DNA from: Macrosoma leucophasiata
Lineage: Eukaryota > Arthropoda > Insecta > Lepidoptera > Hedylidae
Assembly: GCA_036365455.1 (NCBI GenBank)
Contig: JAWQUS010000007.1
Coordinates: forward strand, 22,832,001 to 22,896,000
Length of the DNA stretch: 64,000 nt
Direction of reading: 5' to 3'
Shown here: positions 1-11,180 of the stretch, in pieces
Layout of the letters: each line of letters begins with the position of its first letter
Position numbering within the stretch: position 1 is the stretch's first letter
The notes under the pieces: model-generated
Databases searched by the model: none
Seen by the model: the letters and a program-made list of their open reading frames with translations, nothing else
What the model was told of the DNA's origin: nothing
Translations under genes and position numbers: made by a program

Positions 1-54
1 GTGGTACCTACGCCCGCGATCTCCGTCACTGGAGCTCTACCACCAGTAAAGATT
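1..54 (-). repeat. SINE family A, 5'-proximal fragment
   Basis: The segment with ccgtcactggagctctacca matches, in the same orientation, 11140-11178 and, in reverse, the copy at 59930-59965. It is the head-proximal part of a SINE family that recurs at least six times in the window. It is cut off by the window edge. Confidence 0.55.
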
Positions 55-531
55 CTACAATTTCCTAAATTCCTCATTTTGAATGCTCTGCTTTTATGTG
101 TGTTCTAGTGGAGTTTTCATAAATGTTCATAAGAGACACTGTATAATGCTTTCTATCTCATTTTCTCTCACGCTTAATCTTATGAGTTTATGTGTCTGTC
201 ACTTTTTACTGTCACTTTTTCGTTTCATCAATTTTCAAATCACAACAATGCCACATCAAAAACAAGCGTTTGTAATTACCAATATCAAGAGAACGTATGA
301 ATATTCAGAAACACGAATATATTCACACGATTACCATAATGATTTCACAAACAACCACATGTGCCGCGCCTTTTGTTACAATATACCTACATCGCTAAAA
401 CCGATTATTTATTCTTTAAAATTCACGTGAGCTCGTCACCGGTTATTATGTCGATGCAAACAAAATCTTATTCTTACTGTTCTTTTTAATAAGTCTTAAG
501 TTATAACTCATTTTGTTTGTGTGTGCACTAA
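55..531. other. Unannotated AT-rich stretch
   Basis: Contains an open frame at 83-430 (115 codons) with no recognisable domain, low-complexity hydrophobic composition and no splice or codon-use support. I see no gene or repeat that I can name. Confidence 0.4.
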
Positions 532-541
532 TAGTCGTAAC

Positions 542-739
542 TAGGGATTGCAATCCCGCAGCTTTTTCAATCCCGCGGGATTAATATGCGGGATTGATCA
601 ATCCCGCGCGGATCCCGCATATTAGAAATTTTGTTATTTTTGTTATAAAATCAATTGAAACTGCAGGTTTTTTAGGGTTCCGTAGTAAACAAGATCCCGC
701 GGGATTGCGGCATCCCACTTTGCCGGATTGCAATCCCTA
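542..739. mobile_element. hAT-like MITE, 198 bp, with 8-bp target duplication
   Basis: Ends are TAGGGATTGCAATCC on the left and its inverted copy on the right; the 14-bp core gggattgcaatccc is itself a perfect palindrome. The 8 bp gtcgtaac occur directly at 534-541 and 740-747. T at position 2 and A at position 7 fit the hAT target pattern nTnnnnAn, and TAGGG-type ends are usual for hAT elements. There is no coding capacity. Several gcgggatt motifs repeat in both orientations inside, so the whole element can fold. Confidence 0.82.
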
Positions 740-742
740 GTC

Positions 743-904
743 GTAACACACGTCCGGATTTGGTATGGAGCGGACAGCGGATTCGGTACGCTCCGAACCA
801 AATCTGGCCGTGTGTAGCGACAGCGGATTTGGTCCGATGCGGTCCGCTCGCGCGTGTTTGGTCGGCGGAGTCGGTCCGCCGGACCAAATCCGGACGTGTG
901 TTAC
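743..904. mobile_element. MITE with 22-bp inverted ends (family gtaacacacgtccgg), copy 1
   Basis: Left end gtaacacacgtccggattt at 743-764 is matched by its inverse at 883-904, perfect over 22 bp, with internal repeats of the same ggatttggt core. A diverged copy lies at 44780-44893. No coding capacity. The first five bases overlap the right target duplication of the neighbouring hAT-like MITE, so that element landed at the edge of this one. Confidence 0.7.
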
Positions 905-912
905 TACTATGC

Positions 913-1062
913 GCCTGGGTTGCATCACGACTTTTGTAAAAGTTAAAGTTATTGTAACATTTCACATCCTTTTCTAACACAAGGAAATCTGTTAAAGATA
1001 GAGCAGGATGTGAAATGTTACAATAACTTTAACTTTAACAAAAGTCGTGGTGCAACCCAGGC
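913..1062. mobile_element. Palindromic MITE, 150 bp
   Basis: Two long arms, left starting gcctgggttgca at 913 and right ending tgcaacccaggc at 1062, pair almost base for base over about 60 nt each, with a short centre near 980. A related half-copy is at 2147-2251. No coding capacity; the frames read across it are by-products. Superfamily not determined because no unambiguous target duplication is visible. Confidence 0.7.
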
Positions 1063-1077
1063 TAAGAGATTATAACC

Positions 1078-1944
1078 GCAGTATGACTTTACTTTCAGCG
1101 AAGTATGCTTAGGGTGAGATTCATAGACTGCTCTACGACTTTCCTCCATGGAAAAAAAGCAAACAAGGTGGCAAACGAGCATGCATCTCACACGGGTCCA
1201 TGCCCGGACCTTCTATCTAAATTACTCTTTAACGTACCTTCAAAAACAGCTCGAATACACCGGCCCATATTCACTCATCCTGTGCATACCAATTATCGTC
1301 AAAATTATTTTCTACGGAGAGCAAGCAGCAGCTTCAATTAATATTGTAAGCATATCGACTTTGACCTATTTAATACTAATGATTCCACACTATAGAGACT
1401 TTTAAGCAGCGACTATTTTGATTGATTTTGTTTATTATCATTTATTTTAATGTAAGCAATATTTATGTGTGTTTAGTATGCATACTTAATAAATTATTTA
1501 AGTAAACTGTCTTCCTTTAATATTTATACTGTGTCCTATGCGTGGGTATCTGTAATTGGCTTCTTGATTTTTTTGTAATGTTGCTTTACTTTATGTTTTA
1601 ACTTGCTGTTGATACTCCTAAAAATAAATAAACACTCGTAAATAAATTTACTTTCAAGCAAAGTACGCTTCGAACTGTCAAATCCCATACTGTACTGACA
1701 GTTCTAAGCATACTTTGCTCAAAGTAAAGTCCTAGTGTGATCTGTGAATCTCACCATTAGACAGTTCTAAGCGTACTTTGCTCAAAGTAAAGTCGTAGTG
1801 CGGTATGTGAATCTCACCATTAGACAGTTCTAAGCGTACTTTGCTCAAAGTAAAGTCGTAGTGCGGTCTGTGAATCTCACCATTAGACAGTTCTAAGCGT
1901 ACTTTGCTCAAAGTAAAGTCGTAGTGCGGTCTGTGAATCTCACC
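1078..1944. mobile_element. Putative MITE-like element with tandemly expanded right end
   Basis: The left segment 1082-1131 (gactttactttcagcgaagt, then gggtgagattcatagac) is the inverse of the unit that is tandemly repeated at 1699-1944. The two sides are therefore inverted ends, one of them amplified. The middle (1150-1690) is AT-rich, with a small SINE-like piece near 1169-1195. A single unit fragment also occurs at 3795-3826. The boundaries are inferred; no target duplication was seen. Confidence 0.45.
1699..1944. repeat. 63-bp tandem repeat, four copies
   Basis: cagttctaagcgtactttgc begins units at 1699, 1762, 1825 and 1888, an exact 63-bp period, with only a few substitutions (for example cctagtgtga against cgtagtgcgg). 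Each unit carries the inverted motif tactttgctcaaagta. Confidence 0.9.
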
Positions 1945-2146
1945 CTGAGCACGTGGAACACTTTCGCAGAAGTAGTAGAGCTATTACAGTTTACAGCTTA
2001 GCTACAATCTTTTGTAGAGCTTTTATAAGCTGTTATCAGCTGAATATGAAAAACAGGATATTAGAAGTTTCCCTTGCTGTATCCTTACTCAATGATACGC
2101 ATACTGAAATTACATTTACGTTACACACCCCAGTCTGAGTCACTGA

Positions 2147-2251
2147 TTTTCACATCCTTCTCTAACTTTAACAGATTTCTTAAAGTTAGAGAAGGAGGTG
2201 AAATGTTACAATAACTTTAACTTAATCAGATATCTTGGTGCAACCCAGCCT
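2147..2251. repeat. Half-copy of the 913-1062 MITE
   Basis: Shares ttcacatcctt, gtgaaatgttacaataactt and ggtgcaacccag with the palindromic MITE at 913-1062, but the outer left arm is missing. Confidence 0.6.
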
Positions 2252-2279
2252 ATGTGAAAATTCGGTACAGTAACTATCC

Positions 2280-2339
2280 TGATGGGTAGTATAGTGTAGT
2301 ATAGTGGGTAGTATAGTATAGTATATGGGTAGTATAGTA
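2280..2339. repeat. Simple repeat of gggtagtatagt type
   Basis: Variants of gtagtatagt repeat for about 60 bp and abut the left inverted end of the MITE at 2340. Confidence 0.8.
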
Positions 2340-2587
2340 GAAATATTGCACATCGAGCTTAGGAAAGAGTCAATCGGCTAGTTTCGACTTCGTAGAGCGT
2401 TATCTCTGTTTTATAAATCTCACGTTAGCACTACTAATAGTGCGGCTCAAAATTTGATCAAAATGATTGACAAACGTCAATAATTTTGATCACATTTTGA
2501 CTCGACTAGTAGTGTGCGAAAGAGAGAACGCTCTACAGAGCCGAAATTACCCGAAATCTCTTTCCTAAAGCCGATGTGCAATATTTC
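2340..2587. mobile_element. MITE family B, copy 1 (gaaatattgcacatcg ends)
   Basis: gaaatattgcacatcg at 2340-2355 is perfectly inverted at 2572-2587. Inner parts (gtagagcgttatctct against agagagaacgctctac) also pair. A second copy is at 14385-14613. Each copy has a TAG-rich simple repeat on its left side. Confidence 0.75.
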
Positions 2588-2599
2588 TTACTGCGGACT

Positions 2600-2995
2600 A
2601 TAAAATAGAAAAGATACTCGTCGTCCAAAATTGTATATACTTACCAAAAACTACTTATAATTAGATACGAGGGTAATAAAACATTCATTACTTATTCATG
2701 AATACTGAAACATAAAGAGGTGAAGAACCATGTGGTAATCACCAGGGAACTTTGGGTACCTTGAAAGTAGTAAATTTGGGTACCTTGAAAGTAGGTACTC
2801 TAAACTCAGTGTTCTAAATAATTAAATAGGTAGTCTGGCTCTCAACAGTACATTAAGAGCACACCGCTGAGACTTGAAGTGAAAAATTATAGTGTCATTT
2901 ACCTGCGTAAAATTTTGATCTAATTTTTTCAGTAAACTTTAAGATCGCAATATTTTGCGACAATGTATTTGCAAATATTAAGCACTCCATGTGTG
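2600..2995. other. Unannotated stretch
   Basis: AT-rich DNA with a short direct repeat (tttgggtaccttgaaagtag, near 2750-2794). No gene or element recognised. Confidence 0.4.
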
Positions 2996-2999
2996 ATGG

Positions 3000-3235
3000 G
3001 TGACCGCTAGTGGCAAATTAAGCCGTCGGTCCCGGTTGCTATCGATAGATAGCAGTTAAACCTTGTCGGAGGCCTTATGAGCGGTTTGAAAACATCCGAG
3101 AACGGGTTGGCCACTAATCCTTATCTCCACCAACCCGTATTGAAGCAGCGTCGTGGAGTAAGCTCCAAACCTTCTCCCAAGAATGGGAGAGACTCGTGCC
3201 CAGCAGTGGGACGTATCAAGGGTTGCCATTATCAT
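3000..3235 (+). repeat. Lepidopteran interspersed retroposon (cccagcagtgggacgtat tail), copy 1
   Basis: Shares long stretches with 7640-7930: gggtgaccgcta, gccgtcggtcccggttgcta, ggccttatg(a/g)gcggtttgaaa, caacccg and the end cccagcagtgggacgtatca. The last motif is a familiar lepidopteran retroposon tail. The ATT-rich 3' flank marks the end. It is non-coding; the 78-codon minus-strand frame at 3056-3292 lies inside it. Confidence 0.7.
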
Positions 3236-3239
3236 ATTA

Positions 3240-5640
3240 TTAAGCACTTCTAAAACTGTCAAAATTGCTCGTTCTGTAGGTATATGCTTCACTTAACACA
3301 TCTTTAGAAATTTTTAAAGTATTTTAAAATTCCAGCTCCTTCAAATCAATGCAAAATTTTATGCCTCTACGATTAACGATGTCGAATAATTATTACAATA
3401 GAGTTCATTGGTCGACATCAAAACAAAGAGCAAAATCTTTGATCAAAAATGAAAAAAATATACAGGTATTTAAGACACAGATTCATAATTTCCTATATAT
3501 CTTGGAGAGACCTCGCCGTATTAGATAAGGAGCATTAAAGTAATAGAGACAGAAGTATCGCTAAAAATGTGCAGAAGTCATTGACATCGCGTAGCCGTAA
3601 TGTTATTTTGGTATTGACCGCTGTAGGTACCTACACATTGCATATTTTAACGATTATGTTTTACGTCAAAAATGAATGCGTCAGTTGTAAATGTCTTTCA
3701 ATTTTTTAATCGCAATATGAATCACTGCAGCTGTAACCTCCGATCGCAAAAAAAATCACGAATTAATATCGCCCGAATATCTTCAAAACTCATACTTTAC
3801 TAACAGTTCTAAACATACTTTGCTGAAGATTTGAGAACTAGGTATTTGTATGAGAAAACTAAATTTATTGTTTTTAACATTATTCTAACAATTTCTTCAT
3901 ATTTTCTCACCTTTCAAACCTTACTTGCACTTCTACGAATATTTTTAAAAAAATGCGAAATTGGTCCAGTTGTTCTCAAGTTTGAAACACCTGACTCTCT
4001 GTCAAGTATTTGTTCAAAATTTCAAAAGATGATTGAATTCCTTTGAAATAGACTGTCTAAAAGGCGATTAGATAGTTTTATTAACTGAATCAGAAGTACT
4101 ACTCATTGAAGACAAGTTATTGCATTCTAGGTATATTGCTTCCATATCAATCCGGGTGCGTCGACAGTACGACACTTTTTATTCTTCGACTTCGAATTAA
4201 CAATTAACTGAAGCGTGCTTAGGCGTTATTAGTTGCAGAGCAGTAAAGTTATAAGTTCACGTTTCAATAAATACATTGAACACAGTAAACGTCACAACGT
4301 TTGCCGGCACGGCACTACGGACTCGAACTAGGGTTGCCAAAACTACCACACTGTGAAATCAGCATCACTTCATTTCCACCTCGCTGTACATAATGATAGA
4401 ATAAAAAAAACCTAATTAAGGGTTGTAATATATATAACATAATTCTCTATCCCAAAGCGCGTTTCCAAGAGCTAAAAATTGGCAGCCCTACCCAGAACGC
4501 GAAAAAAAACCGCAACCATCTTCACGCGACCACGCCCATTGCGCGCGCGCACCGGCTGTCCTTCGCAGTCAAGGCCGCCCACGAGTCCCGGGCGTTGAAA
4601 CGAGTTTGTGAATAGAAAATTGATTGCGAAACCTTGAGATAACATTGTTGTATAAACAAAACTGTTCATAAAGTGCTAACTACGTAGGTACCTTTGTAAT
4701 ATATTTTAATTTTAACCTAATTTAATTATTTGAGGATGACGAATTAGGCCTTGAGCTGGTTGATACTTATGAAAATTAGCTGACTAACATAGGGTGTCGT
4801 AAAACTGAATAATGTAAATACAATACGTTTTTTCTTAGTTTTTTTTTTTCATACATGCCTACTTACTTAATGTAATGTTGTGTAACAATTTGAAGTCAAT
4901 CGACTGCTCCGAGTTCCGATCCAAACATACGGAATTTGAATTTTTATGTGTTACGTATCTACGACAAAAACTGACAATTATCTCAGTGTAAGTATACACA
5001 TCACAATGTTGGACATGTAATCTCACAACTACCACATAGTAATTCGAGTTTATGCGATAGTAGGACGATCTTTTCCGACCAAGGCAGGGTATCATGATTC
5101 CCCGGGATCCTATCTCATCATTATCATTACTTCAGTTTTATCGCGGGCGGGACGCTGCTGCCTTTTCCGTATCTACTACCCTTATTGAAATGATTTGACC
5201 GCCATTATTCGGTTGATTGCCTGCACTAGTAGAAAAAAATCTCCCCCACTAGTGTTCGGCGGGGTTGTTACATCAAGACGCCAGGATTCCGCTATATATA
5301 AATACCGATATCGTTAAATATTATACACTTAACATTTCAAGAAAATTCTCGTTCAAAGCTGTGAAAACATATTATAAAAATGTATGGAGTTGTTACCAAT
5401 TAATGTGCAGTTCGTAAAATAAAAATTAAAACTATTCTGAACAATTTCCGACTATCAATTTTAATTAATTTTGTGTAGGTAGTTTTTTCGTTTAAAAATA
5501 ATTAAGTTTACACAAAATGGTAATACAAAAATATGGCGATGGCGATTGACAATTCTTTTGACAAGTTTGTCATCTCATGTCACTAGGTTCCTGAGTGTGC
5601 AAATTGCCATAATCAGTAAAAAAGAACTCGATTAAACAAT
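3240..5640. other. Largely unannotated stretch
   Basis: Contains a fragment of the 63-bp-repeat element (3795-3826) and a diverged copy (about 3850-4040) of the retroposon segment also seen at 14790-14965 and 58220-58375 (acaatttcttcatattttct type wording). The rest is AT-rich DNA without a recognisable gene. Confidence 0.4.
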
Positions 5641-5650
5641 TACATTTTTG

Positions 5651-5704
5651 TTTCATCTTTGTTTTAATCAAATTAAAGTTAATTTGATTAAAACAAAGAT
5701 GAAA
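5651..5704. repeat. Perfect 26-bp inverted repeat with 2-nt spacer
   Basis: tttcatctttgttttaatca begins the left arm (5651-5676). The right arm 5679-5704 is its exact complement, separated by ag. Flanks (attaaacaa against ttgttataat) extend the symmetry imperfectly. It looks like the core of a small fold-back element. Confidence 0.85.
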
Positions 5705-5759
5705 TTGTTATAATCTTAAATCATTGAAATATTAGCTTTCTTTTTATGTACTGTAGATC

Positions 5760-6465
5760 CACTGGGAACACCACGTTACAACTCCTTTCAACCACAGAGT
5801 AACTACTAGAGTTAACGTTATGCCAATAACTCAACACTCTTGACTTTGGTAATCGAATTTATGTCAAAATGGACGTACAAACCAAACAATGGGAAGAGCC
5901 TAAATTCGTTCTTGGCACCAACACTAATATTAAAACACGGAATATTCCGTGGAGTAATTCCATTGGTAAATAAAATGGACTCACAGTATTATATTCAACG
6001 GGCCAGTTGATTTACATCCGACCTTGGCGATATTCAGCATTTTTGCTGCACAATATTTACAAGTTGGTTTTATATAAACCAATCGTCACCGAATACCGCA
6101 GTATTGTATTTGATTTATTTAAAATAGCGAAATAAGTACGTCAACTATTTACCACTAGACTCTAGAATTGTGCGACAATCATATACATACCTATTAACTA
6201 CGTTAAAATACTATAATAATACGTACGTCGTACACCCTTTTCGAAACTGTGATTCAGATATCTATCACAATCGGCAGATTAATAAAAAAAAAACTGAACA
6301 TCACACTCCTTACTACGATTGGGCCTGAGAATTAATCTGATACCTTTTCTTTCTTTTCTTTTCAAAGGCAGTTATTTTTTAAAGTGAATTTCTATGAGGC
6401 CAAAAACAACGCTCCCATAAACCCATATAGGTACGTATCCAAAGGAAGTTAATCGGACTTAAGCG
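5760..6465. other. Unannotated stretch
   Basis: AT-rich DNA. No gene, RNA or repeat that I can support. Confidence 0.4.
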
Positions 6466-6472
6466 GGATAAG

Positions 6473-6521
6473 CGCGATGCAAACGCACCCGACCTTCGCG
6501 GATAAGAACTTTAGTGTTATT
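6473..6521 (+). repeat. Direct repeat, left copy (mate at 7292-7340)
   Basis: cgcgatgcaaacgcacccga and the following bases to gttatt recur at 7292-7340 with one difference over 49 bp. The two copies bracket the MITE at 6783-7288 asymmetrically. Confidence 0.8.
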
Positions 6522-6782
6522 TATTAGTTGCTTTTGAACGCTGATAATACGAAAATTTGAAATAAGCTGAATAATCAATTGCATTGGGAAGACTCCCTGT
6601 GGTAGACTTCGTACCTACTTCGAATAAATTCAACATTATTAACTCATACAACGAATATAATCCCGGTCCATCAGCGCTGGCACTGGACCTAAAACCACCG
6701 AGGCAGTTAGTCTTTCGCAGAGGATAAAGTCGAATCTAAATCAACACCCCGTAAACCCACTAAAGAAACCGAATTCTACATA

Positions 6783-7288
6783 AGGGCCCATGCACACTAC
6801 TTTTTTTACAGGCGCCGTCGACGCACATTTCACCGTCGCCCGTTAGTTGCGCTGCTAAATACGATAAGAGCAGATTATTGATGAAACGCTCGCGCATTGG
6901 TACACTGAAGTAGTAGATTTTTACGATTTGTTTTACACAAAAGTAATAAGGATTCGGTCGTCAGCACCAACTTGATACACTCCATACAACTGTAAACATT
7001 TTGCTGACGTGACCGTGTTACCATGGTGTTCGAATGGAATAGGGCCCTAATTATCCAATCAAAATACGCTTAATGGCGCGTGAAAGTCGTTGTCTCCATA
7101 CCACATACATAATGAACGTGTATATAGGTAGGTACTATTATCAAGGAACTGGCTGCTCGATCATATGGGCACAGTATGCGGTGGTAACAATAGCTATTTA
7201 ATTGATTATGAACATCGCGTTCGCAGTGCGTTCATATGAAATGCTCGTCGACGGCGCCTGCAAACAGAACGTGGTGTGCACGGGCCCT
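6783..7288. mobile_element. MITE-like element with agggccc(a/g)tgcacac inverted ends
   Basis: Left agggcccatgcacactac and ggcgccgtcgacg are inverted at the right end as cgtcgacggcgcc and gtggtgtgcacgggccct. Pairing over the first 50 bp is imperfect. A further agggcccta lies at 7040-7048, so a nested or shorter element is possible. Flanking ta on both sides could be a 2-bp target duplication. No ORF. Confidence 0.55.
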
Positions 7289-7291
7289 AAT

Positions 7292-7340
7292 CGCGATGCA
7301 AACGCACCCGACCTTCGCGGATAAGAACGTTAGTGTTATT
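7292..7340 (+). repeat. Direct repeat, right copy
   Basis: Mate of 6473-6521; begins four bases after the MITE's right end. Confidence 0.8.
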
Positions 7341-7504
7341 GAGTGCTACTCAACTCTGATAATGCGATCTACATAAACAAACTGGATATTCAATCCTCCG
7401 ATCGTTGGGTGGTTCACGAATAATATGCTTTGGATTGAGTCTACAATGTATTTTGATGAATGTACTCGTATTTACAGTTTAATGTTGAAACGGTATAGTA
7501 TCTG

Positions 7505-7585
7505 TCTTTTAGAATGGAGCCTCTCCCCAAAAAGGGGAGAGACTCGTGCCCAGCAGTGGGACGTATAATGGGTTGCCATTATCTA
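7505..7585 (+). repeat. Tail fragment of the cccagcagtgggacgtat retroposon
   Basis: gagactcgtgcccagcagtg and gggttgccattat match the tail of the copy at 3000-3235; the head is missing (5' truncation). Confidence 0.65.
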
Positions 7586-7639
7586 GAATGGAAATGGAGA
7601 TATTCTTGTAGTTCTATTAGAAACCTATAATACGGGCTC

Positions 7640-7930
7640 GGTCGGGTGTGTGATGGATGGGTGACCGCTAATGTCAAATTAAAATGCGCGTTTCCGTGCT
7701 TCGGAGGGCACGTTAAGCCGTCGGTCCCGGTTGCTATCTATAGAAAGTAGTCGTTAAACCTTGTCGGAGGCCTTATGGGCGGTTTGAAAACATCCGACAG
7801 CGGGTTGGCCACTAACCCTTATCTCAACCAACCCGCATTAAAGCAGCGTGGTGGAGTAAGGTCCAGGCCTCCTCCCAAGAAGGAGAGAGACTCTTACCCA
7901 GCACTGGGACGTATCAAGGGTTGCCATTAT
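7640..7930 (+). repeat. Lepidopteran interspersed retroposon, copy 2 (longer)
   Basis: Longer copy of the family at 3000-3235, with an extra aatgcgcgtttccgtgcttc segment near 7682. It ends in cccagcactgggacgtatca followed by an ATT-rich tail. Confidence 0.7.
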
Positions 7931-8540
7931 TATTTATAATAATTATCTAAATATACCGAAAAATGGAGTTTGCTAATTAACAATTCAATCCCAATATTGT
8001 AGACGCGGAGAGATTCGCGGCTTGACAGAGAGCAAGGCATCTTTCTAGTACAATAGGTTTATTATTATGTTACAGATTCAACGTAAAAAAGAAACAAATA
8101 GGTATATGAGAAGTACTCTACACCTTTCAATGTCGTACGTGACAATAATAAACAAGCAAGGCGTTCAAGTCGTTGAATAAAAACCGGGAACTCCGCGGTG
8201 TAAGTAGGATGTATCGCTTCAATTCAATATTCCGTAGACCTTGAGTCCGATGTAAATAAGGTCCAGAATCCAGAAGAACAGAAGGAAAGATGGCACGTGA
8301 ACAGTCGGATTATGGCAACGAGCACGTGGGCGCAGCAGGCTCTAATTAGTTCGGGCACAACCTCGACGCGACCTCTTGCCACTAGCAATCAACGGCTAAT
8401 TGAATAAAGTGGACCGGCAAACACCGAATTGCAATTCACATTGTTCTATTCGCGACGATGCGATGTTGAAAATACGGTCATTAGTAGTTGGAGTTAGATG
8501 CAGTAATTATACGAGTTGCTTATTTGACTCGGACTGATAA
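7931..8540. other. Unannotated stretch
   Basis: No gene or named repeat seen. Confidence 0.35.
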
Positions 8541-8542
8541 TG

Positions 8543-8705
8543 ATTACCTTATCTACTTGCCGCTAAATGGTAGTGTTCAACGCCGTCGTGTTTGGGGCAA
8601 GTGGTAATGTACGGACCCGTAATCTCCGGTACAGAGACATAACAGCTTAGGCCTCAGAAGTTGCAACATGTCTACATTTTAATCTCTGTTTTTATGTAGG
8701 TACAT
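8543..8705 (+). repeat. SINE family A fragment
   Basis: cttgccgctaaatggtagtg, gtggtaatgtacgg and the cttaggcctcagaag segment match the other family A copies (13428-13672 and others). Head and tail are lost. Confidence 0.65.
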
Positions 8706-8821
8706 GTTAATAGTCTACAGTATTCATTTATCATCATTAATGTACAATGGTATGCTTGCCTGCCTCATTCATCAAGAATCTTGAAGGTGTATGTTTCTGT
8801 CTACCTAATCTACGAAAAGTA

Positions 8822-9140
8822 ACTTCATGCCTGTAATCCCCGAAGGGCTAGGCAGAGGTAAATGCATGCATTCAACCATACATGCAAACACCCATGATTC
8901 GCCGGTTACGTTTTGGCCCATGTAACAGGTGGCGAGCCTATTGACAGCTCCGGGCACATTACCGAACTTCGAGGTACTGGGAAATATCCAGAAAATGGAA
9001 AAATCCCAATAGAACCCGAGTTAAAGGACTTAACACCATTATCTTTCTATTATAATAACCCCCTACTCAGGAATCGAACCCAGGACCTCAGCGTTACAGA
9101 ATCTGTTCGTTACAGAATCAGAGGCAGTTACCTAATCTAT
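8822..9140 (-). repeat. tRNA-headed SINE family B, near full length
   Basis: Read on the minus strand, the head near 9075 carries a B-box-like gggttcgattcctg, and the tail at 8822-8860 reads ctagcccttcggggattaca then ggcatga, with gcatgcat runs before it. Related copies lie at 54412-54660, 60690-60890 and 61735-62035. The plus-strand 82-codon frame at 8913-9161 is an accident of this SINE. Confidence 0.65.
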
Positions 9141-9164
9141 TTGGAGCTAAATATCCGCTAATTC

Positions 9165-10840
9165 CAAGGAACACGATAACAAGTTCCTGCGACGAAAAGG
9201 CAGACTTAATTGACTCTGACCAAACAAAGGGACCCCATTTGTTTATTATTTAGGCGCTGGAACTGTTACAAGAAATGTAGAAGATTTTCACGAGCAAGGT
9301 GTCATTCTAGCACCCTGACTATAAAAATTCTACATTAGTCATTAATTTAGTCGAAATTAAGAGCGTTCCATTTGGTAAGTCTTGTAAGAGTCATGTTCCC
9401 GTTGTCTTATGAAGAATGACCTGGAATTAATTCGCTCGTTCTTTTTTCGTACTTATTGGCTGATGGCTAATTTCTGAAGTAACGAGTAACAGTAACAATT
9501 AAAAAATTATGTATTTTAAGTATTCGAAACAGATGTGACCCTTTATAATAATCAGAGGCTTAATTAAAATGCACTATGGCTTTTTTGTATGAAAAATAAA
9601 ATCGAAGGATAACGGTTCAGCACACTGTTGTTAAATGCCTCTTTTATGGCAAAACCCAAGTGCGGTTTTAGCTATAAAAGTATTAAAAAAAAACATATTA
9701 TACCATTACACTTTATAGATGCAATATAAATATTAAAAATGTAATGGTTTAAGAGTAATGCATTCTATACTCTATAATAATATAATATGTAAAATAAGCT
9801 TCAGTATATTTTTGTCAGCAACACTGGTAAATAAATGTAGACTTATTTTAAAATAAGTGTAAACTTTACCTTTTTTTTGTCTAATAACGAACATAAGACA
9901 GAATAACTGATTAGTCCTCGTTGTATGAGAACTTAAAAAAAACTAAAGGCTTGAATGCTGCTTCCGATGTGAATTCTAATGACGTTATGTATCTGTGCCA
10001 GTTATGTAAAAACGTATGAACATTAGCGTTGCTGCCGCGTCTATGTGTCACTATCACTATGTATAAGTATACAACTGTATGAAAACAAGGCTATGCAAAA
10101 AAGCCACAAACTATACGCGAATAGATCTGATCAACGGTCTCACAAAGGCTGTACAAACACCGACATTTAAACAGGTGTTGCAGGACAATAGAAACAATTG
10201 TCGCTGAATTTGTACCGAGTGTAATGCCACGTCTCCACCAAGGAAACTGAGCGATGTAAGGCGTCATTTGGTACAGAAACGGCGTAAGGTGAAGGTACGG
10301 TGCAGACGCAGCGCAGGCGTGTGCCGCTTCAAAACGTTTTCATAGAAATTTTACGAAGACGACATTCGTGAATTACACTCAAGCGGCGCGGAGCATGTAG
10401 CAGGCATTACAGACGCTTTTATATAAATGATGCCTAAGGAAGTGAATAATATCTACATATTATTATGTTCTTAGGTTTTCGCAAACTATAATAGTATTAG
10501 CTTTTCTTGGTTTCCAGCATCACGTCGTGCCACGTGAGTGTGACCGAAAAAAGAAAGTGATCTTAAAAATATTTTTTAGGTTTCGCTTTTCAGCTTCCGT
10601 GGTTTTAAACGGACTCAATATACACGAGGTAAATATTTAAGGATAGGTTGATTTCAAAAAGCCTAACAGCGCAGCGTTATGAAACGGTGGCTAAAGATCT
10701 ACGGGAAAGCGTTGCGAAGCATTTTTTTCTTTTCACCTAATATTGTCACTATGGGAACTTATAAATTATGGAAACTGCTGCTTTCCATAACATAATGTGC
10801 AACCAATACATCGAAGCAGCAGATGATGACACAGTATTTT
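9165..10840. other. Unannotated stretch
   Basis: AT-rich DNA with short A and T runs. No gene, RNA or element recognised. Confidence 0.35.
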
Positions 10841-10845
10841 TTATT

Positions 10846-11180
10846 TTATTTTATGGAAGTGGCAAACAAGCATGCAGCGTGGGTGTGGGTGTGTGTGGTT
10901 TGTGAGTGTCTTTAGGATGCAAGACTGCAGCCTTAAGACACCCTCAAAAAGACCAAGGTCAAAATGCAGATGCGTTACCACTCCTGAGGCCTAAGGTGTT
11001 ATGCCTCTGTGCCGGAAATTACAGAGCCGTACATTACCACCTGACCGGAACACGGTAGTGCTGAACACTACCATTTAGCGGCAAGTATATTAGGTAATGC
11101 CACCACATTACCTGATATACTTGCCGCTAAATGGTGCCTACGCCCTCGAGCTCCGTCACTGGAGCTCCACCACCAGTGAA
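10846..11180 (-). repeat. SINE family A copy with an internal inverted duplication
   Basis: Minus-oriented copy: the tail side starts gtggcaaacaagcatgca at 10859 and the head side ends ggagctccaccaccagtg near 11178. Unlike other copies, 11071-11099 is repeated in inverse at 11106-11134 with one mismatch and a 6-nt spacer. Confidence 0.75.
11071..11134. repeat. 29-bp inverted repeat inside a SINE
   Basis: ccatttagcggcaagtatat(t)aggtaatg on the left pairs with cattacctgatatacttgcc on the right; one G/A difference. In other copies of the family this segment occurs once. Confidence 0.85.

Noticed and set aside
672..980. 102-codon minus frame and overlapping small frames
   Set aside because: They run across three different MITEs and their target duplications, so they cannot be a conserved gene.
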